A stretch of DNA of 54,445 nt from VRUB01 sp046758085 (GCA_046758085.1 JBHHZP010000003.1:1-54445); one strand, 5' to 3'; shown: positions 45,473 to 54,355, counted from the stretch's first letter. Notes: a model not told the origin generated them from the letters alone. Program-made: numbers and translations.

Positions 45473-45496
45473 TCCCGCCGCCTCCACCAATTACAA

Positions 45497-45530
45497 AACC
45501 CCTGACCGAAGCCGGTCAGGGGTTCGTTGA
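45497..45530 (+). terminator. Terminator after ssrA
   Basis: AACCCCTGACC (45497-45507) pairs with GGTCAGGGGTT (45514-45524) and an extra G:C closes an AAGC loop. The tail is T-rich (TTCGTTGATG). It lies 7 nt past the CCA. Stretch 45531-45691 holds no further feature. Confidence 0.8.
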
Positions 45531-45691
45531 TGATTCACAGACAGTTGTTACGCAACTTATCGTTTCCATTCGCGGCTCGCCCGGTGCCATCGACGCACGA
45601 CAGGTGAACCGTTTTGCAAGACCAACATAATCAACGAGCGGCCGCAACCGCTCTTTTGTGGCCGTCCCAGCGGGGCCACGCCCGCACCGGG

Positions 45692-46120
45692 TCATTGTCT
45701 CGGACACAGTCGGGCGGCGAAACTGCAGCTTGGGGTCCAAGTGAGACTGGCCCCGTTGTCAGCAGGCACATAGGTCACCATGCCACTGGCCGCCTCACCC
45801 AGACCCTTGCTGCTTGACAGGGTTACTGTGATGACACCGTTCGTGGCGGTGGCCACGGCCGAGACATACTTGGCGCTGTAACTGCCCGGGGTCGCCAGCC
45901 CCAGGCTCGTCTGCCCCGGTATATTGCCCAACTTGTAGCCGTCGCTGTAGGCCATATCGATGGCCGTCTTCGCCGGTCCCACCAGGCTGGCGGCTTCCGA
46001 TACGCGCGACCGGATCGTGTACTCCTGATAGGAAGGAACGGCGATTGCCGACAACACACCGACAATCGTAACCACAACCAGCAGTTCGATCAGCGTAAAA
46101 CCTTGTTGAACCTGTTTCAT
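45692..46120 (-). CDS. pilA: Type IV pilin (PilA-like major pilin)
   Basis: The product is a pilin subunit of type IV pili, used in twitching motility, adhesion or DNA uptake. The 142-residue prepilin has a short leader MKQVQQG, the cleavage/N-methylation site G-FTLIELLVVVTIVGVLSAI with Glu5, and a globular domain. The two C-terminal cysteines (CSFAARLC) may form the short D-region loop. GGAGG stands 6 nt before the ATG, and a sigma-54-like promoter lies upstream. It converges on ssrA. No other pil genes are in the window. Confidence 0.92.
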   Translation of the reverse strand: MKQVQQGFTLIELLVVVTIVGVLSAIAVPSYQEYTIRSRVSEAASLVGPAKTAIDMAYSDGYKLGNIPGQTSLGLATPGSYSAKYVSAVATATNGVITVTLSSSKGLGEAASGMVTYVPADNGASLTWTPSCSFAARLCPRQ

Positions 46121-46647
46121 TTGAAGCCTCCAGAAAGGCCTCTAAGTCCGTTTTTAGAGCTGTTGCCTTCGAAAAATCCGGTTAAATCGAAGTCTGTAGT
46201 AGTGCACTATGACCACTTCAGGCCTGCCGCAACCATCACGGCGGATGTACGATGCACGAACTTGCAGGGATCATGCCAGTGGCTCTTTGTCGGATACTAG
46301 CGGTTGATCTGCCGGGACAACCGGTTGGGCGCATCCGTCAGCGCGGGCTGACCCGGACAAAGGGTCGAGATCGACCGACGAGTGGCGCGGTTGGATTGAA
46401 TTTCAAGTAGATTTCCGCTCCCGCCACCGCTACTGGCCCTGCTGCCGGCGACCGCGGTGACAGATGTCGGCGACGCACCAATCAATCATGGCCCCGGGCC
46501 CAGCAGGCACTCTTCATCACCGTCAACCAGGCATACGCCTGAACGAGGCCTGAGGTTGCGCTCTTGGCGGTATGGACGGGAAGACAAAAGCTGTTGGGAA
46601 CGGGCTGCAGGCGGATGCCCGGGCATAGAAGGAACTTCGATGCCCTC
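46121..46647. other. Gene-free stretch upstream of pilA
   Basis: 527 bp. The part next to pilA is AT-richer and contains the sigma-54-like site at 46263-46278. The rest (46300-46647) has only low-quality open frames with no recognised family. It may hold a decayed gene, but I cannot name one. Confidence 0.5.
46263..46278 (-). promoter_or_regulatory. Candidate sigma-54 (RpoN) promoter of pilA
   Basis: On minus, TGGCATGATCCCTGCA has the GG and GC dinucleotides at the proper -24/-12 spacing and differs from TGGCACG-N4-TTGCA at two informative bases. pilA genes are commonly RpoN/PilR-dependent. The implied leader is about 130 nt, somewhat long. Confidence 0.45.
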
Positions 46648-47052
46648 TTACGCTGACGCTGAGACCTTACGCTCGGACGCAAGCTCGGCATCGGTCTTGC
46701 CGGCCACATGAGCCATGCGCTCCACTGCCTGCCGCATCGCGTCCTGGACCTCCTCAAAGGCCTGGCGGCGCTCGGGCGAGTCATTCTCACGCAACGCCAG
46801 CGCCACTGCATTGAGCCGGCGGAGCAGCTTCATGAACAAATGGCCCTCGGTACGCAGGGCAGGGTACTTGCGTTCACTGGGTAAGAGCCGGTGGGCCCCC
46901 TTCCAGATGCCGACCTCGATCAACACCATGCCGAACCCCACGACCGCAATTTGCATGGTCAGGTCGGCCCTCATGAAGAGCACCGCCCCTAAGATGACCG
47001 CCACGCCAGCAAACGGCAGGCTGATATCAATAACCTTCCGAAGGGTTCTCAA
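46648..47052 (-). CDS. Unknown small membrane protein
   Basis: A 134-residue protein with two hydrophobic segments near residues 11-28 (LPFAGVAVILGAVLFM) and 33-50 (MQIAVVGFGMVLIEVGIW). A soluble, charged helix-rich tail follows (KLLRRLNAVALALRENDSPE, then RQAFEEVQDAMRQAVERM). No domain is recognised. Codon usage looks like its neighbours. It stands alone between the pilA upstream region and a decayed antiporter, so context says nothing about its role. Confidence 0.65.
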   Translation of the reverse strand: MRTLRKVIDISLPFAGVAVILGAVLFMRADLTMQIAVVGFGMVLIEVGIWKGAHRLLPSERKYPALRTEGHLFMKLLRRLNAVALALRENDSPERRQAFEEVQDAMRQAVERMAHVAGKTDAELASERKVSASA

Positions 47053-47529
47053 TGTTAGCGTCCTCGCTCACGGGGCATTGTAGCATTCGCATTCCAGGGC
47101 ATTTCGTCAAGAAGAAAAACCGCACATCATGTACCGACGCCGCCGAAGATCAGTTCTCAATTCCATCGCTGAGACTCTAGGCATCAAAAACGTCAATGCT
47201 TTATTTCATAGTTGCCCGTTTACGTGAAGTAAAGTTCTACCACATCCATTGTGCCTCGAAATTGCAATTCGTCCATTGGCTGTTACATGCGCCGACGCAT
47301 CACCTGTGCCAATTCAAGCCAGGCTGACACCATTATGTAACGCTTATTTTGTCTGCAGAAAAATCTTCTACGCGGGAATCCTTTGCCGCCCCATTTCGCC
47401 GTAGTGGCAGATTTCTTGCGTGGCGCGATTTTGGGGCTGATTTCGCCAAGCCGGTGGTCAAACGGCCCATCAAAATGGGGCTCTCTGCGGCGGTGAGTTG
47501 GATCGAAAGGCAGCTGCGCTGAACGCAGT
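47053..47529. other. Gene-free stretch, relatively AT-rich
   Basis: 477 bp downstream of the antiporter remnant. It contains an inverted pair GTTACAT (47282-47288) and ATGTAAC (47335-47341) around a small GCGCCGACGC palindrome. No coding frame with a recognisable product was found. Confidence 0.45.
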
Positions 47530-48228
47530 TCAGCGCCGCACGGGGCCCGGGCGGACGCCACGCAGTAGCGCCAGCTTCAATAACGGCGGTGTCATCAAGG
47601 TAGTCACAATGACCATCAACACGACCGCCGAGAACGGTGCATCGCTGATTACGCCGAGGCTCTTGCCAATCGAGGCGAAGATAAGGCCGACCTCGCCACG
47701 CGTTAGCATACCGACCCCCACCGCCCAGCGGTTCTCCCCTTTGCCGCACCCAAGAGCACTGGCCAGCTTCCCGATTATCGCGGCACCCAGCAGAGCGAGG
47801 GCCATGGTCACGAGGTGCCAACCCAGGAAGGTTTCCAATTTTACTTGAATACCCACCGGCACAAAGAAAATAGGCACCAGGATCGTCTCCAGCGGTGCAA
47901 TTAGATCCTTTCGGGCCATGTAGAATCTCCAGCACGTGCGGCGCGGCCATGGGGCCCAACGCATGGTCCGCGGCCTGCGCCAAGGGCTGGCCCGCCAAGG
48001 CAAGACTGACCATATCAAAGATGGCAGGACCCTCCCTGAGCACCTCGACCCAATCAAGACCGAGTAGGTATCCGAATTTCCCTAACACGAGCCCCGAATG
48101 ACCAGCTCCCCTAGCACCGACGGTTGACCGAACCAACGAACTGCAAAACGCCCGAGGACTGCAAAGAACAGAATGCCGGTGACGCCGAGAATCACCGGTG
48201 CAATCGGGTCGGTACGCACGCCATCCAT
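47530..48228 (-). pseudogene. Decayed cation:proton antiporter (CPA2 family)
   Basis: Three pieces of one antiporter lie in different frames. An ATG at 48228 begins an N-terminal helix (DPIAPVILGVTGILFFAVLG, GQPSVLGELVI) that soon hits a stop. A shift is needed to continue as GLVLGKFGYLLGLDWVEVLREGPAIFDM to about 47930. A second frame then gives the C-terminal third, LIAPLETILVPIFFVPVGIQ and TRGEVGLIFASIGKSLG. The middle membrane helices expected between pieces two and three are missing, so there is a frameshift and an internal deletion. Not functional. Confidence 0.8.
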
Positions 48229-48459
48229 GGGATCAGATCAGCGCCGGCTCAACGTTACAAGAGGGGGCTGGCTGGCGGTTAAGTATTGCAGCATCGGGTT
48301 TTCGCTGAATCGCCGGCAATGCTCGAGGCATTCCGGCGGGTTTTGGCTTTGCAAGCAAATACCGGAATAGCGGGCAAAGATCAAGAAGAACGACGACGTT
48401 GACGCGCTTGGCGAGCGTGAGTTAACGTTAGTCGCCACCCATGAACCCGCGGAGGCAGT

Positions 48460-48696
48460 GTGCCAAAAAAAAACACCATGCCTGACTTCGAGGCCGCACT
48501 CACGGAGCTCGAGCGGCTCGTCGAGAAAATGGAGAGCGGTGAACAGAGCCTGGAAGAGGCCCTGAAGTCTTTTCAGCGCGGCATAGAGCTGACCCGAGCC
48601 TGTCAACAGGCTTTGAAGCAGGCGGAGCAGCGTGTTGAAAAACTCGTCCAGAAGAACGATCGACTGGTGACCGAGAGTCTGGAAATTAATGACTAG
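48460..48696 (+). CDS. xseB: Exodeoxyribonuclease VII small subunit
   Basis: XseB is the small subunit of exonuclease VII, which degrades single-stranded DNA with XseA. The 78-residue protein shows the family core FEAALTELERLVEKMESGEQ SLEEALKSFQRGIELT and CQQALKQAEQRVE. The start is GTG at 48460, four bases after GGAGG. Nine A residues follow soon after (48465-48473), a possible slippage spot. It is followed 15 bp later by ispA, the usual pair; xseA is not in the window. Confidence 0.95.
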   Translation: MPKKNTMPDFEAALTELERLVEKMESGEQSLEEALKSFQRGIELTRACQQALKQAEQRVEKLVQKNDRLVTESLEIND

Positions 48697-48711
48697 AATA
48701 GACGAAGCGAC

Positions 48712-49605
48712 TTGAGCCACCTGGAGCAGACGCTGCGGCAATATCAGCGGCGAGTAGAAGATGCATTGGATCGCCGCCTGCCGAGATCGAGTGAACCCCC
48801 CCAGCAGTTGCACGAAGCCATGCGCTACGCCACGCTGGACGGGGGCAAACGCGTGCGCGCATGTCTCGTGTATGCCGCCGGCGCGGCGTTAGACGTGGAG
48901 GCGACAGTGCTGGATGCACCGGCCTGCGCGGTAGAGCTGATCCACAGCTACTCACTCGTGCACGACGACCTGCCGTGCATGGATAATGATGACCTACGAC
49001 GCGGCAAACCCACGTGCCACAAGGCGTTCGACCAAGCTACCGCACTGCTCGTTGGGGACGCGCTGCAAACACTTGCGTTCGAAATCCTGGCGAAAGATTC
49101 CGCGCTAGGCGTTAACGCGCAACGCCGTACGCAGATGATCGCGTCGTTGGCTGAGGCCGCAGGTTCGCGTGGCATGGCGGGAGGCCAGGCCATCGATCTG
49201 GGAGCGGTCGGGCGAGCGCTTGCCTTGCCTGAGCTCGAAGACATGCATCGGCGCAAAACCGGTGCGCTGATCCGGGCCGCCGTGCGCCTCGGTGCCCTGG
49301 GAAGCGAAGGAGCAGGCGCTGAGGCCTTGGATGCACTCGATCACTATGCGCGTCATATCGGCCTTGCGTTTCAGATCACCGATGACGTTTTGGATGTGGA
49401 AGGCGACGCGCAGGCCCTGGGAAAAACGCCCGGGGCCGACGAGGCGCACAATAAGCCCACCTACCCATCCTTGCTTGGTCTACAACAGGCCAAGGCGAGA
49501 TGCGCCGAGCTGACCGACAGCGCAGTGGCCGCCCTGGTGCTGTTTGGTGAGAGTGCCGATGCCCTCGCCGGGCTGGCGCGCTACATCGTTGACCGCAGGC
49601 ATTAG
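48712..49605 (+). CDS. ispA: Farnesyl diphosphate synthase / polyprenyl synthetase
   Basis: IspA condenses IPP with DMAPP and GPP to farnesyl diphosphate for quinones and undecaprenol. The 297-residue protein has GGKRVRACLVYAA, the first aspartate-rich motif HDDLPCMDNDDLRRGKPT, the central GGQAIDLG and the second motif ITDDVLDVEGDAQALGKTPG. The start is TTG at 48712. dxs, which often follows, is absent here. Confidence 0.95.
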   Translation: MSHLEQTLRQYQRRVEDALDRRLPRSSEPPQQLHEAMRYATLDGGKRVRACLVYAAGAALDVEATVLDAPACAVELIHSYSLVHDDLPCMDNDDLRRGKPTCHKAFDQATALLVGDALQTLAFEILAKDSALGVNAQRRTQMIASLAEAAGSRGMAGGQAIDLGAVGRALALPELEDMHRRKTGALIRAAVRLGALGSEGAGAEALDALDHYARHIGLAFQITDDVLDVEGDAQALGKTPGADEAHNKPTYPSLLGLQQAKARCAELTDSAVAALVLFGESADALAGLARYIVDRRH

Positions 49606-49761
49606 TCCTGCCCGCACACAGGTTGACACCAGGCCGGCGCGCTAGTGGCAGGATACAAGCTCCCGCGCGCTTGCGCTTGCCCAAGCCCAGGGGAACAGCT
49701 TAAACTGGGGCCTGCTCGTAGCAACGCGCCATGCGCACCATCGGAGTCAAAGGATCCGCTA

Positions 49762-50628
49762 ATGAAACTCGTCAAGCTCGATCAGCAACGGCACGCAGAT
49801 CCTATCGTAGACGTGCAGGGCAGCCCCGACACGCGTCAGATCCCTATCGACAAGGTCGGCATCAAGGACGTCCGCCATCCGGTGAAGGTGAAAGACCGAA
49901 GCCAGGGCGAACAGCACACCATCGCCCAGTTCAACATGTATGTCGAGCTGCCACACAGCTTCAAAGGCACTCACATGTCACGTTTCGTGGAGATCCTCAA
50001 CAGCCACAAGCCCGAGATCTCAGTGGAGTCGTTTAAGGGCATGCTGGTGGAAATGGCACAACGCCTCGATGCCGAGACGGGTCACATCGAGATGAGCTTC
50101 CCATACTTTATCACCAAGTCCGCTCCGGTATCCGGGGTCAAAAGCCTCATGGATTACCAGGTGACGCTAACAGGCGAGACCACACATGGCCAGCACAGCA
50201 TGATATTGAAGGTAGTTGTCCCGGTGACGAGCTTGTGTCCGTGCTCGAAAGAGATCTCTCGCTATGGCGCGCACAACCAACGCTCTCACGTCACCGTGAG
50301 CGTGCAGACGACCAAGTTCGTGTGGATCGAAGACTTAATCGAGCTCGTCGAGAAGAAAGCGAGCTGCGAGCTCTATGGGCTCTTAAAGCGCCCGGATGAA
50401 AAGTACGTGACCGAGCGCGCTTACGATAATCCCAAGTTCGTCGAAGACATGGTGCGCGATGTGGCCGCGGCGCTCAACGACGATGATCGTATAGAAGCCT
50501 ATGTCGTTGAATCAGAAAACTTCGAGTCCATCCACAACCACTCCGCCTACGCCATGATCCGGAGAGACAAGCGCCACGGTGCAACGGTCGCGGCTCGTAG
50601 CGAGCCCTCGAGCTCAGATTCTGGGTAG
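49762..50628 (+). CDS. folE2: GTP cyclohydrolase FolE2
   Basis: FolE2 (type IB) converts GTP to dihydroneopterin triphosphate, the first step of folate and queuosine precursor synthesis. Unlike FolE1 it does not need zinc. The 288-residue product has PHSFKGTHMSRFVEILN, FPYFITKSAPVSGVKSLMDY and the conserved cysteine segment TSLCPCSKEISRYGAHNQRS. The ATG at 49762 follows AAAGGATCC; an in-frame extension to 49645 looks spurious. Whether a zinc FolE1 exists elsewhere cannot be seen. Confidence 0.95.
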   Translation: MKLVKLDQQRHADPIVDVQGSPDTRQIPIDKVGIKDVRHPVKVKDRSQGEQHTIAQFNMYVELPHSFKGTHMSRFVEILNSHKPEISVESFKGMLVEMAQRLDAETGHIEMSFPYFITKSAPVSGVKSLMDYQVTLTGETTHGQHSMILKVVVPVTSLCPCSKEISRYGAHNQRSHVTVSVQTTKFVWIEDLIELVEKKASCELYGLLKRPDEKYVTERAYDNPKFVEDMVRDVAAALNDDDRIEAYVVESENFESIHNHSAYAMIRRDKRHGATVAARSEPSSSDSG

Positions 50629-50765
50629 CGTGCGCACACCCGCGGGAATTGAGCTAAAAGAGCGATACAGAGCATCGCAACGGATGCACGTCAAAAAGAC
50701 ACTCCCGATCCGCATCAAGACAGCAAGCTGGTGAACGCCAGACAGTAGCCGTATCCGTAAAACCG

Positions 50766-51428
50766 TCAATAACTCTTGGTCAGCTCCATCTTGTTGCCGT
50801 CACGTGTCATGCTGAGGTGGCCAAGGAAAGACATGCCCAGCAAAACATCGGCCGGGTGATCGCCTTGGATTACGCCAGCGTCGACATTATGTACGGTAAT
50901 TTCGCCGACTGTCACCGTATTCAGTTTAAGGCTATACATACGTACTACGCCACTTGCAGTCGAGGCCAGCGCGGCGCGTCCGTGACGCTTGTAATCCAAC
51001 CCGATACGATCTGCGGTGCGGCTACTCATGGCAATGGTGTTAGCACCGGTATCGACCAGAAACCTGACCTCGGCGCCGTTGATCGTGCCAGGGGTATAGA
51101 AAAAGCCGCCCTTGTCGGCCCAAAGAGTAATCGAACTAGATGCCTGCCCTGCACTGAGGGGTGCGGAACTTACCACGCCAAGGCTGAGGGTTTCTCGCCG
51201 CCCATTTATCTCGATCTCGGCGGTTTCCAGTTCGGTGTCCGTTCGGATAAGTTTTACACCTTCCGGGCTGATCTGTCCGGCCGACAAAACACGCCTCGTG
51301 CCGTCGATACTTATGATCGCCTTGCTCTTGAATAACGCAAACACCGTGATCTTTTCCACCGCCCCCAGCCACTGCGGCAAAGTGAGCATCACAGCAACTG
51401 CGAGCACGCGAATCGCGAGTCTTGACAT
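50766..51428 (-). CDS. Retropepsin-like periplasmic aspartic protease (clan AA)
   Basis: A 220-residue protein with a signal peptide (MSRLAIRVLAVAVMLTLPQW then LGAVEK), a middle domain of about 90 residues, and a C-terminal single-lobe aspartic protease domain. That domain has the active-site motif VRFLVDTGANTIAMSS and the flap/closing motif ADVLLGMSFLGHLSM. This matches the TIGR02281 clan AA family. It probably acts as a dimer in the periplasm; the substrate is unknown. The ATG at 51428 follows GGAGACGCTGTG. It converges on folE2. Confidence 0.85.
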   Translation of the reverse strand: MSRLAIRVLAVAVMLTLPQWLGAVEKITVFALFKSKAIISIDGTRRVLSAGQISPEGVKLIRTDTELETAEIEINGRRETLSLGVVSSAPLSAGQASSSITLWADKGGFFYTPGTINGAEVRFLVDTGANTIAMSSRTADRIGLDYKRHGRAALASTASGVVRMYSLKLNTVTVGEITVHNVDAGVIQGDHPADVLLGMSFLGHLSMTRDGNKMELTKSY

Positions 51429-51845
51429 CACAGCGTCTCCCGGTGTTTTCCGCCAGGGATTTCGATCCAATGATGACTGTGGGTAATCATATAGCTTTGT
51501 AATATAGCTTTGTAATAAAGCGGGTGTATGGGCCCGGATCGTGCGGATGTCTCGATGGATCGCACGCAACGATATCTTCGGTATGTTCTAAAAGAATAGA
51601 CAAATTCGCGCGCCTTGCATTCCCTGGCCAAGGCGCCGGTCAACCCGCGGCGCCATCCCAGGAACCCCGTTCTTTTTAAGGTATCCGCCAACGGGTGGAC
51701 ACGCGATAACAGCGGCCGGACTGGCGAATCTCCAGCGCTTCTTCCTGCCCCCGCCCGCATGACTCATGGTACTACTGCAGAGATCGCGGCGTTATACTTG
51801 CGCCTATCTGTTTGTTGTCGCGTTAACAAACAAAAAGGGTAGATC
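51429..51845. other. Divergent intergenic region between the protease and proS
   Basis: 417 bp. It holds a perfect 13-bp tandem duplication, ATATAGCTTTGTA twice (51489-51514). Just before proS, an inverted repeat TGTTTGTT (51809-51816) and AACAAACA (51825-51832) could form a leader hairpin. AAAAAGGGT before the ATG serves as the ribosome site. No gene was seen. Confidence 0.5.
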
Positions 51846-53555
51846 ATGCGTGTTTCGCGTTTCTTGCTGTCTACGGTCAAGGAAACCCCGTCCGACGCCG
51901 AAATCGTAAGCCACCAGTTGATGCTACGCGCCGGGATGATTCGCAAGATCGCCGCCGGCATCTATACCTGGCTGCCGCTGGGGCTGCGGGTCATGCGCAA
52001 GGTGGAGCAAATCGTGCGCGAAGAGATGAACCGTGCCGGCGCACTAGAGGTGTTGATGCCTGCCGTACAGCCGGCCGAGCTATGGCAAGAGTCACGGCGC
52101 TGGGAGGAATACGGACCGGAGTTGCTGCGGTTTACCGATCGTCACCAGCGTGAGTTTTGCTTCGGTCCCACGCACGAGGAGGTCATCACCGAGCTGGTGC
52201 GGCGAGAGATCAAGAGTTACCGGCAGCTACCGGCAAATTTTTACCAGATCCAGACCAAGTTCCGCGACGAAATCCGTCCCCGTTTCGGCGTCATGCGCGC
52301 GCGGGAGTTTTTGATGAAGGATGCCTACTCGTTTCATATCGACGAAGTATCGTTGCGTGAAACCTATCAAGTTATGTATGACGCCTACTCGCGCGTGTTT
52401 TCGCGCGTCGGGTTGGAGTTTCACGCAGTAGAAGCGGACACCGGCGCGATTGGCGGTAACGTATCCCACGAGTTCCATGTGCTAGCCGAATCTGGTGAAG
52501 ACGCAATCGCAATCTGCTCGGCATGCGACTATGCCGCTAACGTGGATCTCGCCGCGGCACTGCCTCCGGTGGGCAAGCGCCCGGCGCCGGGCGCGGCCCT
52601 GGAAAAAGTAGACACGCCCGGGCAACACACGATTGAGGCTGTGAGCCAGTTTCTCGGCGTCGATCCCGCCCAAACGCTGAAGACCTTGCTGGTCAAAGGT
52701 GTGGGCGGCGTCATCGCGTTGGTCGTGCGCGGCGACCACGAACTGAATGAGATCAAGGCCGAAAAATTACCTCAGGTGATGAAACCCCTCGTGCTCGTGA
52801 CCCCGGGGGAGGTCGAGCTGGCGGCGGGCTGCGCACCCGGGTCCATCGGTCCCGTGGGCATCGACATCCCTGTCATCGCGGACGAAAGCGCGGCGCGACT
52901 GTCCAATTTCGTCTGCGGCGCCAACGAAGATGGCAAGCACCTGCGCCACGTGAACTGGGGGCGTGACCTGCCCGAACCCAAGGTGGCCGACATCCGTCAG
53001 GTTGTCGAAGGAGACCCCTGCCCGGGCGGCTCCGGCACACTCACCATTCGTCGCGGCATCGAAGTGGGGCATATCTTTCAGCTTGGTACCAAGTATAGCG
53101 AAAGCATGAACGCCACGGTGCTCGACGAGGCCGGGAAAGCCGTGGCCATGCCTATGGGCTGTTATGGCATCGGCGTCTCGCGCGTGGTCGCCGCGGCCAT
53201 CGAACAAAACCACGATGAGCACGGTATTATCTGGCCGGGCGCCATTGCGCCCTTTGAGGTGAGCCTAGTACCAATCGGCCTGCACAAGTCGTCCCACGTC
53301 GCGCAGGCGGCGGAAGATCTCTACCACAGACTAGTTGAAGCGGGCATCGAGGTCCTGTTCGATGATCGTAACGAACGCCCCGGGGTCATGTTCGCGGACA
53401 TGGATCTCATCGGCATCCCACACCGCCTCGTCATCGGAGACCGTGGCCTGCAAAATGGCACGATCGAGCACAAGGTCCGCCGAGACGCCGGCACGAGCGA
53501 GCTGCCCCTGGACAAGGCCGTCGAGCGCCTGCACGAGCTGGTCGGCAATAAATAA
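51846..53555 (+). CDS. proS: Prolyl-tRNA synthetase (bacterial type, with editing domain)
   Basis: ProS charges tRNA-Pro. The 569-residue protein has class II motif 1 (ASLACEG region as IAAGIYTWLPLGLRVMRKVE), motif 2 (FRDEIRPRFGVMRAREFLMK), an inserted editing domain between about residues 230 and 400 (DGKHLRHVNWGRD and the VELAAGCAPGSIGP stretch), motif 3 (GCYGIGVSRVVAAAIEQNHD) and an anticodon-binding domain. Length is normal. It converges on the methyltransferase gene with a 50-bp gap. Confidence 0.97.
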   Translation: MRVSRFLLSTVKETPSDAEIVSHQLMLRAGMIRKIAAGIYTWLPLGLRVMRKVEQIVREEMNRAGALEVLMPAVQPAELWQESRRWEEYGPELLRFTDRHQREFCFGPTHEEVITELVRREIKSYRQLPANFYQIQTKFRDEIRPRFGVMRAREFLMKDAYSFHIDEVSLRETYQVMYDAYSRVFSRVGLEFHAVEADTGAIGGNVSHEFHVLAESGEDAIAICSACDYAANVDLAAALPPVGKRPAPGAALEKVDTPGQHTIEAVSQFLGVDPAQTLKTLLVKGVGGVIALVVRGDHELNEIKAEKLPQVMKPLVLVTPGEVELAAGCAPGSIGPVGIDIPVIADESAARLSNFVCGANEDGKHLRHVNWGRDLPEPKVADIRQVVEGDPCPGGSGTLTIRRGIEVGHIFQLGTKYSESMNATVLDEAGKAVAMPMGCYGIGVSRVVAAAIEQNHDEHGIIWPGAIAPFEVSLVPIGLHKSSHVAQAAEDLYHRLVEAGIEVLFDDRNERPGVMFADMDLIGIPHRLVIGDRGLQNGTIEHKVRRDAGTSELPLDKAVERLHELVGNK

Positions 53556-53604
53556 AGCAGAATTTGCGGCCGCCGGCCAGCACTCCGGACAAATCGCTGA
53601 GAAC

Positions 53605-54174
53605 TCAGAGTTTTGCTGCCACCAGCATTGCCTGGTCGCGAAAGCCGCAATCAAGTTGACCGACTCTGCCTTCTTCGCGATAGACCAACAGACGCAGGGC
53701 CGAGAACATCGACACCAGCTCGTTATCTCGCAGACAATATTCGGGATTGCTGGGCCCGGTATCGCTGACGTGGGTGCGCGTGAACGTCTGGTAATACAAA
53801 ACACCCCCTGGCCGTAGCGCCTCGATTAAGTGCGGGGTGAGACTGCGATCGAGAAAGCGCACTACTACGATCACATCAAAGCAACGCGGCGGCGGCGGAT
53901 ATGTGACTACATCCCGCACCTCGGCGCGCATGCATACACCAAGTGCTTCGGCACGCGCACGCACGCGCTCGATCGCGACCGGCGAGCTGTCCCACGCATT
54001 CGTCTCCAACCCCCGCTGCGCCAACCAGAGCGCGTTGGCGCCCAGACCACACGCCAGATCGAGCGCGGCCCCGCCCGCGGGCAGCAGGTGGGCATTCTCC
54101 GTCAAAACGCGCGCCGGCGGAGCCTGCACGGCATCGCGATATCGCCTATCCCATTTCTCAGCGTCAGCATCCAT
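53605..54174 (-). CDS. Class I SAM-dependent methyltransferase
   Basis: A 189-residue protein from the ATG at 54174 (MDADAEKWDRRYRDAVQAPP). The SAM-binding glycine motif ALDLACGLGANALWLAQRG, the acidic residue at NAWDSSPVAIERVRARA, and the post-motif CFDVIVVVRFLDRSL are clear. It resembles TehB/thiopurine-type small methyltransferases; the substrate is unknown. A longer in-frame extension to 54306 is unlikely. Confidence 0.85.
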   Translation of the reverse strand: MDADAEKWDRRYRDAVQAPPARVLTENAHLLPAGGAALDLACGLGANALWLAQRGLETNAWDSSPVAIERVRARAEALGVCMRAEVRDVVTYPPPPRCFDVIVVVRFLDRSLTPHLIEALRPGGVLYYQTFTRTHVSDTGPSNPEYCLRDNELVSMFSALRLLVYREEGRVGQLDCGFRDQAMLVAAKL

Positions 54175-54322
54175 AGCAACGCCATTGTAACGAACCACCA
54201 TGCACTCGGTCCTGCTTAATCGGCACTGCCTGATCATCGCACGTCGGCTGGGGGCTCGTCCTACACCTCGCCCAATTTCGAATGGGTACGGTGGGTTTTT
54301 TGTCACGCCTTACGCCGAGGCA

Positions 54323-54355
54323 TAGATCCGTAATCCGTGATCCGTCTTCGATCTT
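54323..54355. repeat. Half heptad-repeat element 7
   Basis: Four consecutive 7-nt units near 54325: AGATCCG, TAATCCG, TGATCCG, TCTTCGA. They resemble one arm of the palindromic elements. No inverted second arm is visible before the window ends. A separate GC-rich hairpin lies at 54412-54431 (GCGGGGG / CCCCCGC). Confidence 0.45.

Larger units (their letters stand above)
44838..45489 (+). ncRNA. ssrA: tmRNA (SsrA), with a group I intron in the T-loop
   Basis: tmRNA rescues stalled ribosomes and tags their products for proteolysis. The 5' end GGGGGCG pairs with CGCCTCC (45479-45485), followed by ACCA. The typical 5' stretch GGCTTCGACGTGGG and GGGGCATGCCGAGG follows. The tag frame starts after UAGUU at 44929 and encodes ANDDNYALAA and TAA. 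The T-arm is split: GCGGG-TTCGAT at 45167-45177 and T-CCCGC at 45473-45478. The 295 nt between are a group I intron. The spliced RNA would be 357 nt, a normal size. Without splicing the tRNA-like half could not fold. Confidence 0.93.

Noticed and set aside
44838..45489. A circularly permuted two-piece tmRNA
   Set aside because: Both acceptor strands are in standard order (5' GGGGGCG at the start, CGCCTCC-ACCA at the end), and the T-arm halves fit exactly around a group I intron.
45490..45691. A possible integrated element at the ssrA 3' end
   Set aside because: No integrase and no repeat of the ssrA 3' end could be found by eye further right; the stretch is too short to hold one.
51809..51832. 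A T-box riboswitch before proS
   Set aside because: Only a short inverted repeat is present. There is no T-box consensus or specifier-loop structure, and T-boxes are not expected in this class.
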